This document shows, one piece after another, positions 42,668 to 51,715 of a DNA stretch of 64,000 nt (its first letter is position 1; every line of letters starts with the position of its first letter). The notes under the pieces were generated by a model. The model had not been told where the DNA came from. It did not search any database and worked only from the letters and a program-made list of their open reading frames with translations. A program made the position numbers and the translations under genes. Source of the DNA: Micromonospora violae (GTDB taxonomy: Bacteria; Actinomycetota; Actinomycetes; Mycobacteriales; Micromonosporaceae); the NCBI RefSeq assembly GCF_004217135.1, contig NZ_SHKK01000001.1:62001-126000 (forward strand), read 5' to 3'.

Positions 42668-45037
42668 GTGATGGTCTGCCGGTGCGGTCCATCCGCGATG
42701 GGCGGATCCTGCCGGCGGATCAGTCAGTTCGTGCTGAAGGTGCACAGCCGGTGTGACCTCAGCTGCGACCACTGCTACGTCTACCAGCACGCCGACCAGA
42801 CCTGGCGTGGCCGGCCGGCACGGATGTCGCCGGCCACGGTCCAGGCCGCCGCACGGCGCATCGCCGAACACGCCCGCGAGCACGAGTTGTCGATCGTGCA
42901 CGTCGTGCTGCACGGGGGTGAGCCGCTGCTGCTGGGCGCCGCCGGGCTGCGCGAGGTGCTGGCCGAGTTGCGCACCACGATCACCCCATGGGCACGGCTC
43001 GACCTGCGCATGCAGACCAACGGCGTCCTGCTCGACGAGGAGTTGTGCCGGCTGTTCGTCGAGTACGGCGTGCGGGTCGGGGTGTCCTTCGACGGCGACC
43101 GTGCCGCCAACGACCGCCACCGGGTCTTCGCCCACGGCGGCAGCAGCCACGACCACGTGCGGCGGGCGCTGGCCCTGCTCCGGCGGCCGGAACACCGCGC
43201 CAGCTACGCCGGCATCCTCTGCACGATCGACGTCCGCAACGATCCCGACCGGGTGTACGAGGCGCTGCTGGCCGAGAGCCCGCCCCGGGTCGACCTGTTG
43301 CTGCCCCATGCCACCTGGGACAACCCCCCGCAGCGCCCTGGCCCCAGCCCCACCCCGTACGCGGACTGGCTGGGGCGGCTGCACCGAAGGTGGGTGGACG
43401 ACGGCCGCCCGGTGTCGATCCGGATGTTCGAGGCGCTGCGCCCGGGTGGCGGCGGCACCGAGGCGTTCGGCCTGGCCCCGGCCGACGTGCTGGTCATCGA
43501 GGCGGACGGCACCTGGGAGCAGGTCGACTCGTTGAAGACCGCGTACCACGGCGCCGCCGGCACCGGATTCGACGTGTTCGACCACTCGGTGGACGAAGCC
43601 GCTCGGCACCCCGGGGTCGCCGTCCGGCAGGACGGCGTGGACGGCCTCTGCACGACCTGCCGGTCCTGCCCGGTGGTCGACCGGTGCGGCGGCGGCCTGT
43701 ACGCCCACCGCTGGCGCACCGGCTCCGACTTCGACAACCCGTCGGTGTACTGCGCCGACCTGCTCCGCCTGATCGACACCGTGGACGCCCACCTGCCGCC
43801 CACCCGACCCGTGCCGCGCCAACGGCCCGTCACCGGATCCGGGCCGGGTGACTGGTCCGCCACCTCCCCCCTCGACGAGGTGCTGGACGACCTGGCCACC
43901 GGGCACGGGTCCGCGTCGACCCTGGCGCTGCTCGCGGCCACCCAACTCTCCATCACCCGGGCGCTGCTGGCGGCCTGCCGGGACCGGTCCGGCACCACGG
44001 CCGCCTGGGAACTCCTCGTCCACCTCGACCAGGTGGCGCCGGAGGCGGTTCGGGCGGTCCTGGCGCACCCCTTCGTCCGGCCCTCGCTGGTGCATCGCCT
44101 CGGTTCGTCGGCCCCGCCCGGCCTCGCCACGGCAGTCGACCCGCTGCCGGCCCTGGCCATCGCCGCGGCCCTGCGCGCCGGGGTCGCGGCCACAGTGGAC
44201 GTCCCGGCGCGGGCCGACGCGATCACGATGCCCACGCTCGGCAGCCTGGTGCTGCCGGGCCTGGGGGAGAGCGCCGAGGTGACCGTCCGGCCCGGCGAGT
44301 TCCAGGTCCGGGGCGGGTCGGCCGAGCAGTCGGTGCTCCTCGAGCCGCTGGCGTCGCCGTCGGCCGGTTGGCTTCCGACCCGCGAGGTGTCGGTGCCCGG
44401 TGGCCGGCTGCTCCTGGAGGACGGCGACCCGTACCGCGACTGCTACGGCCAGCCCGTGCAGCCCCGCCTGGATGCTCCGGCGGCGGGGGCGTTGGGGCGT
44501 ACCCTGACGGCGGCCTGGCGGGTCGTGCAGCGGGACGTGCCGGCGCACGCGGCGGCGCTCGACGGCGGTCTGCGCGCCGTCGTCCCGTTGGCGCCCGACC
44601 CGGCGCGACCGCTGCGGAGCGCGACCGCCCGGCACGCGTTCGGCGCGGTCGCCGTCACCCCCCATCCCGACCCGGAGACGATGGCGGTGCTGCTCGTGCA
44701 CGAGTGGCAGCACGCGAAGCTGGGTGCGGTGCTCGACCTGTACGACCTGGTCGAACCCGGCCAGGGCAGCCGGATCCGGGTGCCCTGGCGCCCCGACCCG
44801 CGGCCCCCGGAGGGCGTGCTCCAGGGGGTGTACGCCCACCTCGCCGTCACGCAGGTCTGGCGGGCCCGGGCGGCCACCGACCGGGGCGAGGCGTCGGCGC
44901 ACGCGGCCCACTTCCTGGCCTGGACCCGGGACGGCGTCGACGCGCTGCTGGCCAGCCGGTCGCTCACCGCAGCGGGTGAGCGGTTCGTCGGCCAACTGCG
45001 CCACGCCCTGGAGGAGACCCGTGTCGGGTCCCGATGA
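42668..45037 (+). CDS. fxsB: FxsB-type radical SAM/SPASM cyclophane maturase with HExxH domain
   Basis: A 789-residue fusion. The radical SAM motif is Cys29-x3-Cys33-x2-Cys36 (RCDLSCDHCYVYQHADQTW); a SPASM cluster with CTTCRSCPVVDRCGGG..YC lies near residues 328-365. Enzymes of this group crosslink Phe to the residue two positions on in FxSxx-COOH peptides. Residues about 400-789 form an extension with H678EWQH682, the HExxH motif of the family seen as peptide beta-hydroxylase in other RiPP systems; many FxsB extensions have lost it, this one has not. GTG 42668 or ATG 42671 may be the start. Overlaps the next gene by 17 bases. Confidence 0.9.
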   Translation: MMVCRCGPSAMGGSCRRISQFVLKVHSRCDLSCDHCYVYQHADQTWRGRPARMSPATVQAAARRIAEHAREHELSIVHVVLHGGEPLLLGAAGLREVLAELRTTITPWARLDLRMQTNGVLLDEELCRLFVEYGVRVGVSFDGDRAANDRHRVFAHGGSSHDHVRRALALLRRPEHRASYAGILCTIDVRNDPDRVYEALLAESPPRVDLLLPHATWDNPPQRPGPSPTPYADWLGRLHRRWVDDGRPVSIRMFEALRPGGGGTEAFGLAPADVLVIEADGTWEQVDSLKTAYHGAAGTGFDVFDHSVDEAARHPGVAVRQDGVDGLCTTCRSCPVVDRCGGGLYAHRWRTGSDFDNPSVYCADLLRLIDTVDAHLPPTRPVPRQRPVTGSGPGDWSATSPLDEVLDDLATGHGSASTLALLAATQLSITRALLAACRDRSGTTAAWELLVHLDQVAPEAVRAVLAHPFVRPSLVHRLGSSAPPGLATAVDPLPALAIAAALRAGVAATVDVPARADAITMPTLGSLVLPGLGESAEVTVRPGEFQVRGGSAEQSVLLEPLASPSAGWLPTREVSVPGGRLLLEDGDPYRDCYGQPVQPRLDAPAAGALGRTLTAAWRVVQRDVPAHAAALDGGLRAVVPLAPDPARPLRSATARHAFGAVAVTPHPDPETMAVLLVHEWQHAKLGAVLDLYDLVEPGQGSRIRVPWRPDPRPPEGVLQGVYAHLAVTQVWRARAATDRGEASAHAAHFLAWTRDGVDALLASRSLTAAGERFVGQLRHALEETRVGSR

Positions 45038-45845
45038 GCACTCACCGCCCACCCTGGGCCGCCCCCGCCTCGCCGACGACCTGCGGGCGCTGGGCGTACG
45101 CCCGGGGGTGTGCCTGCTGGTGCACTGTGGCCTGCGTCGGGTGGGCCCACTGGAGCACGGCCCGGCGACCCTCGCCGGCGCGCTGCGCGACGTCCTCGGC
45201 CCGGCCGGGACGCTGCTGGTGCCCACCCACACCGACGGCAACTCGACCACCTCCCGGGCCCACCTGGCGGCCACCGCCGGCATGGACCGGGCGCAGCGCG
45301 AACGGTACGAGGCGGCGCTGCCGGGTTGGGACCGCCGGACCACCCCGTCGCAGCGGATGGGTGCGCTCGCCGAGTACGTCCGGTGCGCCCCCGGTGCCGT
45401 GCGCAGTGACCACCCGCAGACCTCGTTCACCGCGCTCGGCTCTCGGGCCCGACAGCTCACCGACGGCCATGACCTCACCTGCCACCTGGGCGAACGCTCA
45501 CCGATGGGCAAGCTCTACGCGGCGGACGGGCAGGTCCTTCTGCTCGGCCTCGGCTACGAGGCGTGCACTGCCCTGCACCTGGCCGAGTACCGGCTGCCGG
45601 TGCCATCCCCCGAGCGCGACTACCACTGCTTCCGCCTCGTCGACGGGCGGCGGGTCCGCCTCGACTTCCGGGCTCTCGATCTGGACGACCGGGACTTCCC
45701 GACGGTGGGTGCCGCGCTCGACGCGACACCGTTGGTGCGGCAGGGCCGGGTGGGGCGGGCCAACGCCCGCCTGCTGCCGGCCCGAGCCGCTGTCGACTTC
45801 GCGACTACCTGGTTCGCCACGAACCGGTTGGCGGCGCGACGTTGA
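45021..45845 (+). CDS. AAC(3)-family acyltransferase of the FxS operon
   Basis: A 274-residue protein starting at GTG 45021 inside the end of fxsB, with GGAGGAG in front. It has the fold pattern of aminoglycoside 3-N-acetyltransferases: LLVHCGLRRVGPLEHG, AGTLLVPTHTD and SDHPQTSFTALG. AAC(3)-like genes are regular members of FxS loci, where they more likely acylate the peptide or another target than an antibiotic. Resistance should not be assumed from this annotation. Confidence 0.85.
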   Translation: MSGPDEHSPPTLGRPRLADDLRALGVRPGVCLLVHCGLRRVGPLEHGPATLAGALRDVLGPAGTLLVPTHTDGNSTTSRAHLAATAGMDRAQRERYEAALPGWDRRTTPSQRMGALAEYVRCAPGAVRSDHPQTSFTALGSRARQLTDGHDLTCHLGERSPMGKLYAADGQVLLLGLGYEACTALHLAEYRLPVPSPERDYHCFRLVDGRRVRLDFRALDLDDRDFPTVGAALDATPLVRQGRVGRANARLLPARAAVDFATTWFATNRLAARR

Positions 45846-45897
45846 CGTGGGGACTACGCTGATGGTCCGGCCGCGTGGGGAGGGCGGAGGGGCTGCG

Positions 45898-46554
45898 GTG
45901 AGCACAGTGGACGCACCCTCCGGCGCGCGCGCCCCGCTCTTCTTCATCAGTTACTCGGGCGCGCCGGTCGGCCGGGCCACCGGCCAACCCGCCGAGCACC
46001 TCTCCCGGTTCTTCGTGGACCTGTCCGTTCACGTCAGTGAACTGGTCGGCCCGGTAACCGGAGTGGACGCCGGTTTTCTGGACACCTCCATCGCCGGCGG
46101 GGAACAGTGGAGCCCGGAGCTTCTCCAGGCCGCCGGCACCTGCCAGGTCTTCGTCCCGCTGGTGTCCAGCGCGCTGATCCTCAGCGACTGGTGTGGCCGG
46201 GAATGGGACGCGTTCTCCCGGCGGCGGGTCACCCCGCGACACAGCTCCGCCTCGGTCCACGAGACGGCGATCGTGCCGGTCACCTGGTCGTCGACGAGCG
46301 GCATGGCACTGCCTCGGGTGCTCCGCGACATCCAGCGCTTCACCCCGACCGCGCCGGATCCCGGCATCGCCGCGCACTACCAGCGGGAGGGGGTCTATGG
46401 CTTGCTGTCCATGGAGTGGGAGAACATGTACCGGGTGGTGGTCTGGCGGCTCGCGCAGCGGATCGTGGACATCCACCGGTCGTACCTGGTCGAACCCTGG
46501 GTGCCAGCGAGCGTGGACGAGCTGTGCAACAGGTTCGTCGAGGAGCCGCAGTGA
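45898..46554 (+). CDS. TIR-domain protein of the FxS operon
   Basis: A 218-residue TIR protein. GTG 45898 follows GGAGGGG; ATG 45862 is in frame but has a poorer site. The TIR core starts APLFFISYSG, and the segment SSALILSDWCGREW carries the Glu (WCxxE) that is catalytic in TIR NADases. It is shorter than the following TIR gene and lacks a long C-terminal domain. NAD+ cleavage or protein-protein signalling are both possible. Ends with GTGA overlap into the next gene. Confidence 0.85.
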   Translation: MSTVDAPSGARAPLFFISYSGAPVGRATGQPAEHLSRFFVDLSVHVSELVGPVTGVDAGFLDTSIAGGEQWSPELLQAAGTCQVFVPLVSSALILSDWCGREWDAFSRRRVTPRHSSASVHETAIVPVTWSSTSGMALPRVLRDIQRFTPTAPDPGIAAHYQREGVYGLLSMEWENMYRVVVWRLAQRIVDIHRSYLVEPWVPASVDELCNRFVEEPQ

Positions 46555-47825
46555 GTCCGCCGACGGGCCGGCGTCGCCCGGCGTCGCGCGGGACGTACTT
46601 CTTCCTCAGCTATGCCCACTCGGCGCCGGCACCCGGAGCCCGCGCCGACGCCGACGCCGACGCCTGGGTCCGTAAATTCTTCACCGACCTGACCGACGAG
46701 GTGCGGCGCCAGGCGCGACCGGTGGCCGGGATGCGGATCGGCTTCTTCGACCAGGACATTCCGTTGGGCGCCGACTGGAAGGCCGCCCTCGCCGAGGCGC
46801 TCGGTGACGCCGAGGTCTTCGTCCCGCTCTACTCGCCCGGCTACTTCAGCCGGCCCTGGGCACTGGGGGAGCAGGAGTCCTTCCGGGCCCGGCTGGCCGC
46901 CGCCGGGCCGGCCCGGGCCACCGCCGGTCACCTCACCCCGGTGCTGTGGATCCCGTTCCCCCCGTGGGAGACGCATCCGGAGTTGGATGCCGCACTGGAC
47001 CTGGCTCGGGACGTCCCGGAGTACGCCGAGAACGGCCTCCGCGCGCTCCACATGCTGGATTCTTACAAAGGGCCGTACCGGCTGCTGCTGAGTCGACTGG
47101 CGAGCCGGATCGTGCACACCGCCGAGCGGCGACCGATGGGTCCGTCCCGGGCGCCCGGCCTGGACGAGGTCGTCCGCCCGACGCCGACCGACCCGGACCT
47201 CGTGGTCGCCGTGCTGGCCCCGACCCGGGACCGGCTGCCGACCGGTCGCGACCCCGCCGGCTACGCCGCCAGCAGCCGGCTCTGGCGGCCGTACGGGCGC
47301 AGCCAGCAGCTACCCGCCGCCGAGTACGCGGCCAGCACCGCCGAGCGGCTCGGGCTGTCGGCCCGTACGGAGGACTTCGCGCAGGCGTCCGCGCTGCTCG
47401 ATCGGCGGCCGGCCGTGCTGCTGGTCGACCCGTGGATCGCGGCGACGCCGGACGCGGCGGCGGTCCTCGCCCGCATGCTGAGCGGCCTGCGCGAGTGGGT
47501 CGTTCCGCTGGTGGTCACCGACGACGACAGTCAGGACGCCACCCGCCGGGCCACCGAGGTGACCCAACTGCTGCAGAACGCCGGGCTGCCCCAGGTGAAG
47601 CGGGCGTGCAGCATGCGGGAGTTCGTCGACCTGATGCCGGCGCTGGTCACCGAGGCACGCCGGCAGTTCCTCAAGTACGGCCCGGTGGTCCCCTTCGAAC
47701 CACCGGGCGAGCCGGTGCCGAGCCTGCGTGACGGTTTTCCCGCCGCCGGCTCGACCGTGCCCACCGACCCCGCGTCCCCGCCTGCTGATCCGGGCCCACC
47801 GCGTCCCCACGGAGAAGACCGATGA
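46551..47825 (+). CDS. fxsC: TIR-like protein FxsC
   Basis: A 424-residue protein. Residues about 15-195 are a TIR domain (YFFLSYAH.., FFDQDIPLGADWK, LYSPGYFSRPWALGEQESF); the WCxxE position reads WALGE, so the candidate catalytic Glu is kept but the Cys is not. Residues about 210-400 are the FxsC-specific region (VVAVLAPTRDRLP, SSRLWRPYGRSQQLPAAEYAA). The Pro-rich end is probably flexible. GTG 46551 overlaps the previous stop by four bases, and its own stop overlaps the next start by four. Confidence 0.85.
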   Translation: MSPPTGRRRPASRGTYFFLSYAHSAPAPGARADADADAWVRKFFTDLTDEVRRQARPVAGMRIGFFDQDIPLGADWKAALAEALGDAEVFVPLYSPGYFSRPWALGEQESFRARLAAAGPARATAGHLTPVLWIPFPPWETHPELDAALDLARDVPEYAENGLRALHMLDSYKGPYRLLLSRLASRIVHTAERRPMGPSRAPGLDEVVRPTPTDPDLVVAVLAPTRDRLPTGRDPAGYAASSRLWRPYGRSQQLPAAEYAASTAERLGLSARTEDFAQASALLDRRPAVLLVDPWIAATPDAAAVLARMLSGLREWVVPLVVTDDDSQDATRRATEVTQLLQNAGLPQVKRACSMREFVDLMPALVTEARRQFLKYGPVVPFEPPGEPVPSLRDGFPAAGSTVPTDPASPPADPGPPRPHGEDR

Positions 47826-50800
47826 ACAACGATCGCGACGGCCAGGTCGTCACCTTCTACTCGTTCAAGGGTGGAACGGGTCGGACGATGGCGCTGGCCA
47901 ACGTGGCCTGGATCCTGGCGGCCAGCGGCCGGCGGGTGCTGGTCGCCGACTGGGACCTTGAGTCACCTGGTCTGCACCGCTTCTTCCACCCGTTCCTCGA
48001 CGCCGAGGCGATCCAGGGCACCAGCGGCGTGATCGACATGATCCGTGACTACGAGTGGGAGACCACCCGGGTCGACGACCGGCCGGACCGCTGGATGGAG
48101 CAGTACGCCCGGGTCGGGCGACACGCGTTCTCGCTGCGCTGGAACTTCCCCGACGGTGGCGGCCTCGACTTCCTCTCCGCCGGCCGGCAGAACAGCGACT
48201 ACGCCGTGTCGGTGAGCGGGCTGGACTGGGACAACTTCTACAACCGGCTGGGCGGGGCGCAGTTCTTCGAGGCGCTGCGCGCGGACATGAAGCGCCAGTA
48301 CGACTTCACCCTGATCGACAGTCGGACGGGGTTGAGCGACGTCGCCGACATCTGCACCCTGCACCTGCCGGACACCCTGGTCGACTGCTTCACGCTCAGC
48401 GACCAGGGCATCGACGGCGCGGCCCGGGTGGCGCACTCGGTGCGGGACCGGTACCGGCGGCGCGACATCCGGGTCCTGCCGGTGCCGATGCGGGTCGACC
48501 AGGCCGAGAAGGAGCGCGCCGAGGCGGGTCGTCTGCTGGCCATGCGCCGGTTCGCCGGTTTGCCGGCCGGCATGACCGAGGCGGAACGGCGGCGTTACTG
48601 GGCCGCGGTGGAGGTCCCGTACCGGCCGTTCTACGCGTACGAGGAGACCCTCGCCACGTTCGGCGACCCGCCCGGCTCGCCGACGTCGCTGCTGGCCGCG
48701 TTCGAGACGCTGACCGGGGTCCTCACCGACGGCGCGGTGACCGCGCTGCCGGTGATGGACGAGTCGGTGCGGGAACGGGGCAAGGCCCGGTTCCGTCGAC
48801 GCACCGAGGCGATCGACGACCAGATCGTGCTCCGGTACGCGCCGGAGGACGCCATCTGGGCCGAGTGGTTGGAGCGGGTGCTCAGCTCGGCCGGGATGCA
48901 GGTGGTGGAACCCACCGCCGCGGTCGGGTCGGCCGGTACGCCGGCCCCGCGGACGTTGACAGTGGTCTCGCCGGCCTACGTGGCGACCCCGTCCGGTGGT
49001 CTGCCGGAGCGTGACACCAGCACCGGCTCCACCGCCCTCGCCGTGTACGTCGCCGACCTGCGCCCACTGGCGGAGTTCCCGTCCCAGAGTTCCACCAACC
49101 TGGTCAACGTCAGCGCCGCGACCGCCGTGGAGCGGGTGTTGCGGCTGGTCGGCCGTCCGGTGCCGTCGTCGGCGGACGGGCCGGCGGGCGGGGCGACCCG
49201 GTATCCCGGCACCGAGCCGTTGATCTTCAATGCGCCCAACCGGAACGCCCGGTTCACCGGTCGTGAGGACGACCTGGCGCGGCTGCGCGCGCAGTTGCAG
49301 AGCGGGGGCAGCGCGGTGGTGCTGCCGGTCGCCCTGCAGGGCATGGGCGGTGTCGGCAAGACGCAGGTGGCCCTGGAGTACGTGCACCGGTTCAAGGCCG
49401 CGTACGACGTGGTCTGGTGGATCGTGGCGGACCCGCCGCAGTTCGTCGACACCGCGCTGGCCGACCTCGCCGGTCGCCTCGGCATCCTCGTCGGGCCGAC
49501 CCTGCCCGACACGGTCCGGTCGGTGTTGCAGGTGCTCGGCCGTGGTGAGCCGTACGAGCGGTGGCTGGTCGTGCTGGACAACGCCGAAGAGCTCGACCAG
49601 ATCGAGCCCTTCCTGCCGCAGGGCCCCGGGCACGTTCTGCTGACCTCCCGTAACCGCGCCTGGGGTGACCGGGCGAACCCGATCCAGGTGGACGTCTTCG
49701 ACCGCACCGAGAGCGTGGCGCACCTCGCCCAGCGGGTGCCCACGATCAGCGCCGAGGAGGCCGACCGGGTGGCCGAGGCGCTCGGCGACCTGCCGATCGC
49801 GGTGGCGGCGGCGGGCGCCTGGCTCGCCGACACCGGCACGTCGGTCGCCGACTACCTGCGGCAGATCGAGCGGCACGGCCCCAGCGCCCTCTCCGTGGAG
49901 GCCACCTGGGACCTGTCGCTGAACCGCCTGCTCGAGCAGGCGCCCGCGGCGTACCGGTTGTTGCAGCTCTGTTCGGTGCTGGCCCCGGAGATCGCCCTGG
50001 ACCTCATCTACAGCGACGAGATGGCGGCGGCCCTGGTGCCGTTCGACCCGTCGGTGTCGGAGCGGCTCGTGCGCGGTGCCCTGGTCCAGCAGATCAACCG
50101 CCTGGCGCTGCTCAAACTCGACGTGCAGGGCGGTCGGGTCCAGGTGCACCGGCTGTTGCAGGCGGTGGTCCGGGACCGGATGACCGATGACGAGATCGCC
50201 GCCGCCCGACACCAGGTGCACCTGGTGCTGGCCGCGTCCCGGCCCCGCGGCGACGTGGACGACCCGACCACCTGGGCCCGGCTGCGCATGCTGTGGCCGC
50301 ACCTGGAGGTTTCCGAGGCGCTGACCTGCCCCGACGAGCCGGTGTGTCAGCTGCTGATCGACCGGGTCCGTTATCTGTGGCAGCGCGGCGGTCTGGACCA
50401 GGCCGACGTGTTCAGCCAGGAGGTGGACGAGACCTGGAGCGCCCGGCTCGGCGACACCCGCGAGGAGGTCGAGGCGTCGGCGCTGGGCCGGCAGCTGCTG
50501 CACCTGCGGTTCAACCGGGCGAACATCTTGCGCAGCCTGGGCCGGTTCAGCGAGGCCCGGGACCTGGACGAGGCGGTGCTGGCCGAGCAGCGCCGACTGC
50601 TGGGCACGTTGCACCCGCACAGTCTGATGACCGCCGGTAGCCTCGGCGCTGACCTGCGGGCGCTCGGCCGCTACGCCGACGCCCTGGATCAGGACCGGTC
50701 CACCTACGCCTCCTGGCTCCAGGGGTTCGGCGAGGACCACCCCCGGACGTTGAGCGCGGCCAACAACCTCGCCGTCTCGTACCGGCTGGTCGGCGACTAC

Positions 50801-51691
50801 CGGTCGGCCCGTCGCTGGGACGACGAGGTGTTCCAGCGGCGGCGGGTGGTGCTCGGCCACAACCATCCCTACACTCTCGTCTCCGCCGTGCGGCTGGGCA
50901 GTGACCTGCGGGAGGCCGGCGAGTACGAGAGGTCGGCCACCCTGCTGCGCACGGTGTACGACACGTGCTGCGAGGTGCTCGGGCCGGAGGACGGCCAGAG
51001 TCTCGCCGCTCAGGTCAACCTGGCGGTGTCGCTGCGCAGCTCCGGTCGGGGCAGTGAGGCCGCGCCGCTGTTCGAGGCGGCCTACCGGGAGCTCGACGAC
51101 CGCTTCGGTCCGGACAATCCAGACACGGTGGCGTGCCGGTCGAGTCGTGCGGCGAACCTGTTGGCGGTCGGTGACGCGGCTCGGGCACTGACCGAGATGA
51201 CCGCGGTGCGTCTGGCGTTCGAGGAGCGACTCCGGCTCGGTCCGGAGCACCCGCACGCGTTGGCGACGGTGAGCAACATCTCGGCGGCGGAGCGTGCCCT
51301 CGGGCGCCGATCGGACGCGCTCGCGTCGGCGGCCCGGGCGGTCACCGAGTTGCGTAAGGTGCTCGGGCCGGACCACCCGCACACGCTCGCGGCCGAGGTC
51401 AACCAGGCGGTGTGCCTCGCCGAGGAGGGTGACTGGGCGTCGGCACGGGACCGGCTGCGGGAGACGGCCGGCCGGTTGGCCACGGTGATTGGCGCGGACC
51501 ACCCGGACACGCTGCGCTGCCTCGGTGATCTCGCACTGGTGGCGCGGAGGGCCGGTGACGGCCCCGCCACCGAGGACGTCGGGGTGGTGGCGGACCGGTT
51601 GGCCGAGGTGATCGGGGTGGAGCATCCGACCGTGCAGACCCTGCGGGAACGGCGGTTCGTGGTCCGGGTGATCGACCCGCACACGATCTGA
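47822..51691 (+). CDS. FxS-system ParA-like ATPase/NB-ARC NTPase/TPR protein
   Basis: A 1289-residue protein. Residues about 8-300 are a ParA/MinD-like ATPase with a deviant Walker A (KGGTGRT, 16-22). Residues about 325-420 look like a degenerate TIR or linker (IVLRYAPEDAIWAEWLERVLSSAGM). Residues about 475-800 are an NB-ARC/STAND NTPase with P-loop G507MGGVGKT514 and Walker B WLVVLDNAEE. From about 880 to 1285, seven or more kinesin-light-chain-like TPRs follow (HPHSLMTAGSLGADLRALG, DHPHTLAAEVNQAV). Such STAND-TPR proteins oligomerise on sensing a ligand. It ends the FxS operon. Confidence 0.9.
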   Translation: MNNDRDGQVVTFYSFKGGTGRTMALANVAWILAASGRRVLVADWDLESPGLHRFFHPFLDAEAIQGTSGVIDMIRDYEWETTRVDDRPDRWMEQYARVGRHAFSLRWNFPDGGGLDFLSAGRQNSDYAVSVSGLDWDNFYNRLGGAQFFEALRADMKRQYDFTLIDSRTGLSDVADICTLHLPDTLVDCFTLSDQGIDGAARVAHSVRDRYRRRDIRVLPVPMRVDQAEKERAEAGRLLAMRRFAGLPAGMTEAERRRYWAAVEVPYRPFYAYEETLATFGDPPGSPTSLLAAFETLTGVLTDGAVTALPVMDESVRERGKARFRRRTEAIDDQIVLRYAPEDAIWAEWLERVLSSAGMQVVEPTAAVGSAGTPAPRTLTVVSPAYVATPSGGLPERDTSTGSTALAVYVADLRPLAEFPSQSSTNLVNVSAATAVERVLRLVGRPVPSSADGPAGGATRYPGTEPLIFNAPNRNARFTGREDDLARLRAQLQSGGSAVVLPVALQGMGGVGKTQVALEYVHRFKAAYDVVWWIVADPPQFVDTALADLAGRLGILVGPTLPDTVRSVLQVLGRGEPYERWLVVLDNAEELDQIEPFLPQGPGHVLLTSRNRAWGDRANPIQVDVFDRTESVAHLAQRVPTISAEEADRVAEALGDLPIAVAAAGAWLADTGTSVADYLRQIERHGPSALSVEATWDLSLNRLLEQAPAAYRLLQLCSVLAPEIALDLIYSDEMAAALVPFDPSVSERLVRGALVQQINRLALLKLDVQGGRVQVHRLLQAVVRDRMTDDEIAAARHQVHLVLAASRPRGDVDDPTTWARLRMLWPHLEVSEALTCPDEPVCQLLIDRVRYLWQRGGLDQADVFSQEVDETWSARLGDTREEVEASALGRQLLHLRFNRANILRSLGRFSEARDLDEAVLAEQRRLLGTLHPHSLMTAGSLGADLRALGRYADALDQDRSTYASWLQGFGEDHPRTLSAANNLAVSYRLVGDYRSARRWDDEVFQRRRVVLGHNHPYTLVSAVRLGSDLREAGEYERSATLLRTVYDTCCEVLGPEDGQSLAAQVNLAVSLRSSGRGSEAAPLFEAAYRELDDRFGPDNPDTVACRSSRAANLLAVGDAARALTEMTAVRLAFEERLRLGPEHPHALATVSNISAAERALGRRSDALASAARAVTELRKVLGPDHPHTLAAEVNQAVCLAEEGDWASARDRLRETAGRLATVIGADHPDTLRCLGDLALVARRAGDGPATEDVGVVADRLAEVIGVEHPTVQTLRERRFVVRVIDPHTI

Positions 51692-51715
51692 CCGGGCACC
51701 CGGTCTGGCGGGTGC

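Noticed and set aside
45021..45845. Reading the AAC(3)-like gene as an antibiotic-resistance gene
   Set aside because: It is embedded and overlapping in the FxS operon, where AAC(3)-like members are regular; resistance is not supported by context.
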